Origin: Pictodentalium vernedei
Lineage: Eukaryota; Mollusca; Scaphopoda; Dentaliida; Dentaliidae
Length of the DNA: 64,000 nt
Reading direction: 5' to 3'
NCBI GenBank assembly: GCA_031216915.1
Contig: CM062290.1
Span: 380,476,718-380,540,717 of the forward strand
The notes below the pieces were generated by a model. That model made no database searches and was not told the DNA's origin. It saw only the letters and a list, made by a program, of their open reading frames with translations. The translations under genes and the position numbers were made by a program. This document shows, piece after piece, positions 56,990-64,000 of this stretch (the stretch's first letter is position 1; every line of letters begins with the position of its first letter).

Positions 56990-59775
56990 TATACTCCAAA
57001 CTGCCTCCCTAGCCCCACGTTTCTTCTCTCCTCCCAACACTCGGAGACGAACTGCTTGATGACATCCCTTGCCACATTCTTCCCAATCTCTCTGATTAGC
57101 ATATTAACCCTCTCCTTTGAGTCTCCCACTTACCACATGTCCTTCATTCTGCCATCCCACTTCCCCAATATACCCCCAGTGAATCTTATCCACCACGCCC
57201 AAATTACACATCTGACACTCCTTTTCACTGTTTTTTCCCCATTTTTCCCCCTCAGCTCCAGGGACCGCGACCTCAGCTTGAACAACAGTGACCTCCCAAT
57301 GGTGTCATCAAGGTACTCTTCAAAACCAGGCTTCTCTTTATCACGCAGGCCACCCAAAGATCTCTTTGATTTGACCCCTTTCGCCAATTAAGGTTACCAT
57401 CCTCCGTGACCCTTTCTCTGGCGATTTTTTTACCCTGGTTTGCCCCAACGTCTAGGTCCGAGATTTCTAATGCGTAGTTCTCTATTAGTTCCCTCACTTG
57501 GACCATCCATCCTGTCTTGATATTTGAGTTGAAAATTCGCAGGAACATTACTTTACACAATCGGCTGTCGGGGAGATTTGCCAAATAATTAAGATAACCG
57601 AGTTTCAATAAGTCTATCCTATCCTTGATCCTCATCCACCCAAGCTCTCCACTGATTGCTTCTAGTGCTGCGGCATTACTCGACCCCGTTATCCACCGGC
57701 CTGCGTCTTTCAGCAGGATTTCCAAGCTCTTTACAGCCGTCTGGTTTAGGGGTACAACTTCCGTTCCATATGTTATACTTGGCAGACCCACCATTTCCCA
57801 AATGGTTTTCCCCCCGAAAACCTGTTTCACCCTATAAGTTTCATTTGGTTAAGGATTCGCCTCCCCTTCAGAATCAATTTATTTGTGTGGTTTCGGTAGA
57901 TGCCTCTTCCTGTGATGTTTATATTTATTCCCAGATACTCGTAGTCATCTGTCTCTCCTACACTAAGAAGTCTGCTGCTACCTTCCGGAATACAGAACTC
58001 CCCCACTCTCCACCTTCGAGGGGGGTCCACTTTGCGGCCCACGGGTATAACTTTGCTCTTGCTTTCATTAAGTTCGCGTCTCCATTTGCTACCATATTTC
58101 CCAACAATTCCCAGCATTTTCGCTAGCCCCTCTTCGCCTTCTGGCACTAGCACCATATCGTCTGCGAAAAAATAGCCCTGGGATCTTCAAGTCCCCAACT
58201 GCTACCCCATCGTCGCTATGCAGAAGTTCATCTCATAAACCTTTGATGTACAATGCAAAAATAAAGTTATCTCACCCCCTATCTCCATGGGCACGCGTTT
58301 TGTTGTTATGTTACCCAGGTTAAGTTCACTCTGTACATCTTTATATAATGCTTTCATTATTCCAACAAACTCGCCTCCCAAGCCCAGAGCCTCAAGCATG
58401 CGCCACATACCCTCCCTCCAAACTCTATCGTATGCCTTTTTAACATCCAAAAAGGCCATAAACATCTTTTTTTTTCTTTTTTGCTTTTGCCGATTCTATC
58501 ATTTGGGATAGCGTGAAAAGGTGGTCAGTGACTCTCCTTCCCTTCCTGAAGCCATTCTGGATCTCTCCCAAGAAACCCTTCCCCTCGATCATCTTCTCTA
58601 ATCTTCCCCAAATACATGACTTTACAGAAAACTTGTCTAATGTTGCTACTGACAGAGATCCTTCGATAATTATCCAAAACGTCTTTTTCCCCCTTTTTGT
58701 GAATAAATGTCACTTTGCTTTCTCTCCACACCTTTGGGACCTCTTGTTTTTCTATGGCTAAATTGAATAGGACAGTTAGGCTTTCCAAGAGTTCCTCTCC
58801 CCCTTTTTTGATAAACTCGTTATGAATTTCGTCCACCCCTCCCGCTTTTCCATTCTTTAATTTTGAGATCAAATTTCGCACCTCGTCCGTTTTAATTTCG
58901 CAGCACACGAAGTTTGGTAGATTTTCCTCGACCTGGTTCGGACACTCCGGTGGATTCCCCATGCCTCATCGCTTATCGTTTACCTTTTCCCAGTGCTTGA
59001 CTGCTTCTAATGCGATTTGATCTTGATCGTCTGTAACTCTGTCATCTACTTTAATACTCTGTGGGTTACTTCCTTTGTTACGTTTATTCACCCATTTCCA
59101 AAATACGTTCGCACTCGACCCCCCCCCCCCCCCCCCTGTCATTCTTATCGTCCTAATAAGACTGCTATTTCGCACTCTCCGATTATCGTCTTTAATCTTG
59201 TTTACTTTATTTCGTGCTTGTTGGTATTCTTCCGTTGCTACCGTGGCCTCGTGGCTTTTTGCCCCCTTAAGTTTTCTACTTCCCCTGTATGCTGCACATT
59301 TAGCTTTTCTACCCTTTATGGTCCCTTTCGGTTCTTCGTTCACTCTGTACCCAAGTTCCCGTGTTGGCACCCTAATCTTTCCTACACTTCCCTTCCCTGC
59401 CTCCACTGGGCTCGCAACTATGGCATCGGCCATCTTCTGGACACTGCCCCCCCCCCCCCCCCTTTATGTACGGCTGCAAGCTTTGGTTTCATTTTTTCTT
59501 CGAACTTCGCGCCCAGTCGGCATCCTTATTGAGTTCCCAAATTAGCTTGAAGCTTCCTGTGTTTTTTACTAGGTTTTTGGCCCTGATCGTCACTGTAATC
59601 AAGTTGTGATCACTATCCATCTCCATTTTACCCTCATCATCCACTTCCACTCCTATCACCTTCCTCTATAAATTAATATCTGTGAGAATACAGTCGATTA
59701 TTGATTTTCTGTCGTTCCTCTCCCAGGTCCATTTCCCCTTGCACTGTATACCGTAATTCGCGAGCATCACTTATG
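56990..59775 (-). pseudogene. LINE relic: endonuclease end, RT and C-terminus
   Basis: Minus-strand order: 59775-59600 end of the endonuclease (WTWERNDRKSIIDCIL, one stop, then EMDSDHNLITVTI with the SDH motif). 59433-58966 is a linker domain with KWVNKRNKGS. 58962-58525 begins the RT (ISKLKNGKAGGVDEIHNEFI, VTFIHKKGEKDVLDNYRRIS). 58465-58202 has FMAFLDVKKAYDRVWREGMW. 58170-57827 has FFADDMVLVPEGEEGLAK (catalytic DD). 57830-57130 has SITYGTEVVPLNQTAVKSLE and GRSLLFKLRSRSLELRG, and the tail NVARDVIKQFVSECWEE ends near 56990. The 5' part is missing from about 59775, as usual for truncated LINEs. Several frameshifts and stops; two C-runs (59119-59136, 59447-59462) lie in the former reading frame. 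Clade not assigned. Confidence 0.88.
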
Positions 59776-60116
59776 TGGTTATAGTTAACAAGCTATTATT
59801 AATTAATTTACTAAGTTCAGTCACTTCACAAAACTAATCTGTTTTGTTTTGAGAGCGACATCCTACAATCGAGCCATTGCTATCCTTGTCCAAACTTGAA
59901 CAGCCAGGTTGTAACGTTTCCGATTGGGTGGTACGTCCAAAATAACATATCACTCCTCCGAAAGTTAACTTACAGTCCTAGTCACCCAAGCTTGAAATAA
60001 TGCGGGGGCGAGCTTCCCTCGAAAGAACACCTTTAGAATTCACTCTGGATAAAAGGAATGTCTTCTCAAATCCTATAAATTGAATAGCTACCGGAGTTAC
60101 ACGAAGAATTAGCCTT
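59776..60116. other. Unassigned DNA
   Basis: 5' junction of the LINE relic, then nothing recognised. Confidence 0.3.
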
Positions 60117-60362
60117 GTAACCCTTTACCTGGCATGAAAAGCAGACGTCACTTGCAAACAAAATTATTGAACGATTTTGTTCATTTTTGGGATCAAAAAC
60201 ATAGTTTATGACCCCTCATTGGAACGAGCTCAATTAGCTCGTTTCAATGAGGGGCCATAATCTATGTTTTTGAGGCAAAAAATGAAAAAATAACGAAAAT
60301 TAAATGACAATTTTTGTAAATAGCGCTGGCCGGTCTTGACCGTTACGTTAGTTAAAGGTTAA
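60117..60362. mobile_element. Family A element
   Basis: Left end GTAACCCTTTACCTGGCATG (first base of TTAA mutated), right TTAA 60359-60362. CATT/AATG arms; core GAGCTCAATTAGCTC. Confidence 0.8.
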
Positions 60363-60635
60363 AATCGTTGAGGTCGGCAAATAGGAATCCAGATATAAAC
60401 GTCAGCCTAAGACCCTACAAACTATTCATTCACCACATCCTGGAACTTCTCCCTTTTCGTTAAGAATCACTGCATGTCCCACATTGAAAAATGTTCCAAT
60501 AAGACTAAAATCCTCCTCCACTGATTGGACGAGAGCTCGCGTAGTGTATTCTATGTTTACGGCTCAAGCGACAAATGTTACCGTCTGACGTCAAAACGCG
60601 AAATATGTCAAATGACGTCGCCCGGTTCGTAATTT

Positions 60636-60806
60636 AGGGGATAACTGTGTTGTATTTGATTGTTTGGGGCCGTAAACGATGGTTTTACTGTCGCAAATTG
60701 AGTTTTGCCGGCGACGCGTTAGCGGAGCCGGTAAAACGGATATTTGCGACAGTAAAACCATCGTTTACGGCCCCAAACAATCAAATACAACATAGTTATC
60801 CCCATT
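60636..60806. repeat. Near-perfect palindrome, about 170 bp
   Basis: GTATTTGATTGTTTGGGGCC and GTAAACGATGGTTTTACTGT pair with the inverse sequences on the right. The loop is GCCGGCGACGCGTTAGCGGA-like. Confidence 0.8.
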
Positions 60807-62163
60807 CTAATATAATTCGGCTGAAAACGGGGATAGATTTGATCCCCCAACTATAAAACAACGCCTTGTTGAAAACAACATTGTCAACAATTTAAAACTA
60901 AAAATACAGACTTCGTGACGTCATTTGGGAGTTCCGAACCAAATCACGAAATATATTTTACGCTGCCACAATACAAATAATTCCAAACGTTTTAGTCATT
61001 TTATCACCAATAACAAAATGTATTTATATTTGTACTGACAACATTTATCATGTTTAAATGTTTGTGACAATCTGAAAACAAAATACGCCGGCTGCTTTCT
61101 CTGTTTAAAGTTTAGAGTTCACCTTGTGATGTTTCAACTTTCAGTCGGCGTCGGAAAGCACCCGAGGATTTACCATTAAAGTTAAAAATTTTTAGATCTT
61201 TGATTGGAAGCCCTTGTTTAACCGTAATAATTACTTATGGTTACAGAACAGTTGTTCATTTCAAACTGTTTCTAGGAAGTGGTGTCTTGTGGAATTGGGC
61301 TACTGGTATTGACATAATTGTTGCAGAACGAATAGTTCACCTCTCTCACTCGGTGGTGAATGCGTTTCTCTGTAGCTGTACATACATGTGGTGCCACGAA
61401 CGCAGGTAACAAATTAGAAAATGAAAGGACCGCTTGCACTTGAAGTCGATGTTATAACATCGCTAGCGGATCTGTCAGAAATATTTGGCCTTGAACAATT
61501 AAAATTATTATTGCCAGTTGTCGAAATTTTGGTTTTCTATTTCGCACACAGCGTCGATAAATTCTTCATCGTATGAAAAATGGCTATTTATAAATTATAT
61601 TTTCATATCGCTTACTGGTTCCACACGGTTTCCGTGAAGACCGTCGAAATCAGTTTTTTAACACTCATTTCATTACTCAGCAGTCTCTGCCAAACCCCTA
61701 TTCCACATTAATATTAAACTTTCCAACTTCATCCATATTAAATACAGTTAATTACAAGAAATATAGAGAACGTTTTTTACAGCAAGTCAACGCGTTCACA
61801 GCGTTTGTTTACATTGGATACGGTAGTCAATGACTCCAAATGCAACGAAAATAGAACGCCCACGAATACATCTTGACTTCCTGAAATAGTTTTCGACAAC
61901 ATAAAATTTGCGACAGGTTACGCTGATTTTAGTGTCGCAAATTTTATTGATTAACCAATCAAATTTCGAGATTTACAGTAATTGTATTAGAATGCTTCAT
62001 CAACGGAGTGACGAGCAAGTCGCTTCATTTTTCTGGATTTTTCACACGTGCAGCAAACGGTGTTCCGGATAAAGTGTTGTTTAAATTACAAACCGATTTA
62101 CGATTTGAACTAAGATGGAATGAGTTTATCTGGTTCATTGATTATTTAGCCAGTGCCGTCGTG
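60807..62163. other. Unassigned DNA
   Basis: Only a short inverted repeat (AAAATTTGCGACA / GTCGCAAATTTT, 61902-61945); its word CTGTCGCAAA also occurs in the palindrome at 60636-60806. No gene recognised. Confidence 0.35.
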
Positions 62164-62270
62164 GGTACACGAGAGGTGTATTTGCTAAACCTATAATCGT
62201 TAAACATTGCCTTGCAGAAGGCAACTTTTAACGATCACAGGTTTAGTAGATAAACCTCTCGTGTTTCACA
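62164..62270. repeat. Hairpin
   Basis: ACACGAGAGGTGTATTTGCT with AACCTATAATCGTTAAA pairs with TTTAACGATCACAGGTTTAG and ATAAACCTCTCGTGT. Confidence 0.7.
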
Positions 62271-62310
62271 ATGTAGATTTTGGGCTATGGGTAGTGTCTT
62301 ATTGGAACAT

Positions 62311-62415
62311 ATACATTATTGTGATGAGTTGACGGTAACATGGTCTGAGGTTTGAGGCTCGGAGCGTATGTTCAACCTCAGACCATGTTACCGTCAACTC
62401 ATTACAATAACTTAT
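62311..62415. repeat. Hairpin
   Basis: GAGTTGACGGTAACATGGTC and TGAGGTTTGAG pair with CTCAACCTCAGACC-type and GGTAACATG inverse sequence; loop near GCTCGGAGCG. Confidence 0.75.
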
Positions 62416-62462
62416 AATGTCAATGCTTTCAAAACTGTGTCCCAAGAGGGTCACTTCGTATA

Positions 62463-62496
62463 CCCACCCCCACCCCCACCCCCAGCTCCACCCCGA
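62463..62496. repeat. (CCCCCA)n microsatellite
   Basis: Short run of CCCACCCCCACCCCCA units. Confidence 0.85.
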
Positions 62497-62759
62497 ATGC
62501 CAAGTCCACGAATTTACGAATAATAGAAAAACAATCAAAGAAAGGCTTGAAACCAGTACGCATAAAACTCGTTCAGAAATTCAACTGGAAAAACCTCTGC
62601 TATCACCTTGTTCATTACTCTTAAAATTAACAAATACAGAGACACTTTAATAATTTCCTCTCTCATATAAATTAATAATAAGGCTGAATTTAAGTTTGGT
62701 CCGCATTAATTCTAACTTGGACAACAAAGTGGCGAGTAAAAGTTTGGAGTGGTTCGTCC

Positions 62760-63001
62760 TTAACCGTTCATCTAATGAACTGGCCGCATCCGCCCGAGTA
62801 ATTCGCAATTTCAGCAGTTGAAAAAAAAACAATTTAAAAACTTTCAACAGACTATGTCATGTGACACTTCATTGATATGAGCTCGTCGCGCTCGTCCCAA
62901 TGAGGGGTTACATGATATGGTTTTGTTGAATTTCTTTGCAAAATTTTTACAAAAATATTAGGATGACAAATATTGAGATTTGCATTCAGTTCACAGGTTA
63001 A
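62760..63001. mobile_element. Family B element, diverged
   Basis: TTAA 62760-62763 and 62998-63001. Decayed arms CTATGTCATGTGACAC and GGGGTTACATGATATGG. Confidence 0.65.
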
Positions 63002-63351
63002 GGACATACCATTACAAAGGTTAATCTCATGTCCTAGTTGTCGAAGTTTGGGCAAGGAACTATAACTTTGGTTTATTCGAGGGAATTCATGGAAAAGAGT
63101 TTGCGTGCAACTCTCGTTTTAACACAGCAATTATGAACTCACTACTATGACTATGAATACTCGAGTCCTTACATTAAATGTCGAATATACTTTACCTCTT
63201 ACCTGTCAAAGTTTGGGGTAGGGTCTACACATTTTGTTGTTTTGAGGGAATTCTTCGATTAAAGTTTCCATTGAATGTTGATTCAAATACGACAATTCTA
63301 AACCCACGTTAGTGATTTCCAGTACTTGAATCTTTCTTCTAACCACTAGCA

Positions 63352-63597
63352 TTAACCCTTTACCCAACGCAGACGATATCAAAATTTATTATTTAAAATA
63401 TCATTTTTGACATTTTTCAAAAAATTTCAACAAAACCATATCATGTGACCCCTCGTTGGAACGTGCTCGACGAGCTCGCTCCAACGAGATGTCACATGAT
63501 ATAGTTTTGTTGAATATTTTAAAAAAATAATATTTTTTAACTGCTGATTTGCATATTACGCAGGCGGATGCGGCCGGTTCGTTGGGTAAAGGGTTAA
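63352..63597. mobile_element. Family B element
   Basis: TTAA both ends; CGTT/AACG arms; right end GCGGATGCGGCCGGTTCG then TTGGGTAAAGGGTTAA. Confidence 0.88.
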
Positions 63598-63624
63598 GAT
63601 GGTTAACTATCGAATGTGTTCAAA

Positions 63625-63885
63625 CTATTTACCTAACGAATCGGCCGCATCCGCCCAAGTAGCCTGCAAATTGAGCAGTTGAAAAAAAAATAGATTCTTC
63701 AAAAACTTCTAACAAAACCATATCATGAGACTCTTCATTGGAACTGGGTCGTCTACCTCGTTCCAGTGAAGGGAGTGTGTGTGTGTTGGGGGGGGGGGGG
63801 GGGTGGTCATATGATGTTCTTTTATTGACATTTTATGAAAAATAAAAATAACGAATTTTGAGGTGTGCTTTGGGTTACGGATTAA
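63625..63885. repeat. Decayed family B element with a G-run in its core
   Basis: TTTACCTAACGAATCGGCC start, CCATATCATGAGACTC arm, then a GTGTGTGTG tract and a G-run (63789-63803), and GGTCATATGATG as the other arm. Confidence 0.6.
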
Positions 63886-64000
63886 CTCTTTACTCAGTGT
63901 AACCGCCAAAACCGTCCAGCGCTATTCAGAAAAATCGCCAATTAATTTTCATTATTTTTTTTATTTTTTGTCTTAAAAACATAGGTTATGACCCCTTTTT
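63882..64000. mobile_element. Family A element, cut by the window end
   Basis: TTAACTCTTTACTCAGTGTA, CAGCGCTATTCAGAAAAATC and AAACATAGGTTATGACCCC; starts at the TTAA that ends the preceding family B element. Confidence 0.8.

Noticed and set aside
57056..59545. Plus-strand frames with hydrophobic or proline-rich products
   Set aside because: They are the antisense of the minus-strand LINE relic, which shows recognisable RT motifs.

Overview
The window looks like intergenic or intronic DNA from a marine invertebrate animal. Evidence: AT-rich DNA with almost no long open frames, GT-AG introns, tRNA-headed and 5S rRNA-headed SINEs, LINE relics, Tc1, hAT, Mutator-like and Crypton-like elements, and many A/T and G/C homopolymers. 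The phylum cannot be fixed from the sequence alone. No intact conserved host gene was recognised. Nearly everything explainable is mobile DNA, much of it nested.

Names used below. Family A, B and C: short palindromic elements with TTAA ends and CCCTTT-type termini (piggyBac-like). A has arms reading GGTCATAACCTATGTTTT, B has GGTCACATGATATGGTTTTG, C starts TTAACCCTTTGAACC and has a hairpin around GTGCAGCC. Family D: ~650 bp element with a ~120 bp terminal palindrome (GCTTGGTGTACCAAATG). Family E: 257 bp palindromic element with TA flanks (CAGTACGTGGAGAGTG). Family F: 580 bp hAT-like element (TAGGGCTGCACGAT). Family G: ~0.9 kb element with a 66 bp internal hairpin. Family H: repeat around AAATTCACCCTCT. 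Family I: 130 bp palindrome starting CACTCTAAAATCAG.

Layout. 0-10 kb: A, B, D, E and G repeats, SINEs and hairpins. 10.15-19.6 kb: a layered nest. A family G copy is interrupted by a family B element, which is interrupted by an 8,229 bp element with 27 bp inverted termini and TA flanks (10491-18719). That large element carries repeated AAACG motifs near both ends, a candidate three-exon gene of 216 codons, a 1 kb Mutator-like insert with 10 bp target duplications inside intron 1, a ~140 bp-period array of palindromes, and a DD34E Tc1-type transposase fragment. 19-24 kb: SINEs and TTAA elements. 24.9-28.2 kb: a minus-strand LINE relic (RT and C-terminus), a Tc1 transposase pseudogene and an endonuclease relic. 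28.4-34.3 kb: D, C, A and F elements. 34.97-37.5 kb: a Crypton-like tyrosine recombinase gene with one intron and two frameshifts, next to palindromes built on GGGCACTATGC. 38-52 kb: dense SINEs (one with a 5S rRNA head), A/B/C/D/I elements and a split LINE relic. 52.3-52.8 kb: a 63 bp minisatellite. 55.3-56.3 kb: second copies of F and E. 57.0-59.8 kb: a second LINE relic. 60-64 kb: hairpins and TTAA elements.

The most notable points are the 8.2 kb element and its candidate gene, the recombinase gene, the hAT-like unit that moved with a family B element inside it, and the A and B palindromes, which share one core and have arms that match each other copy by copy.
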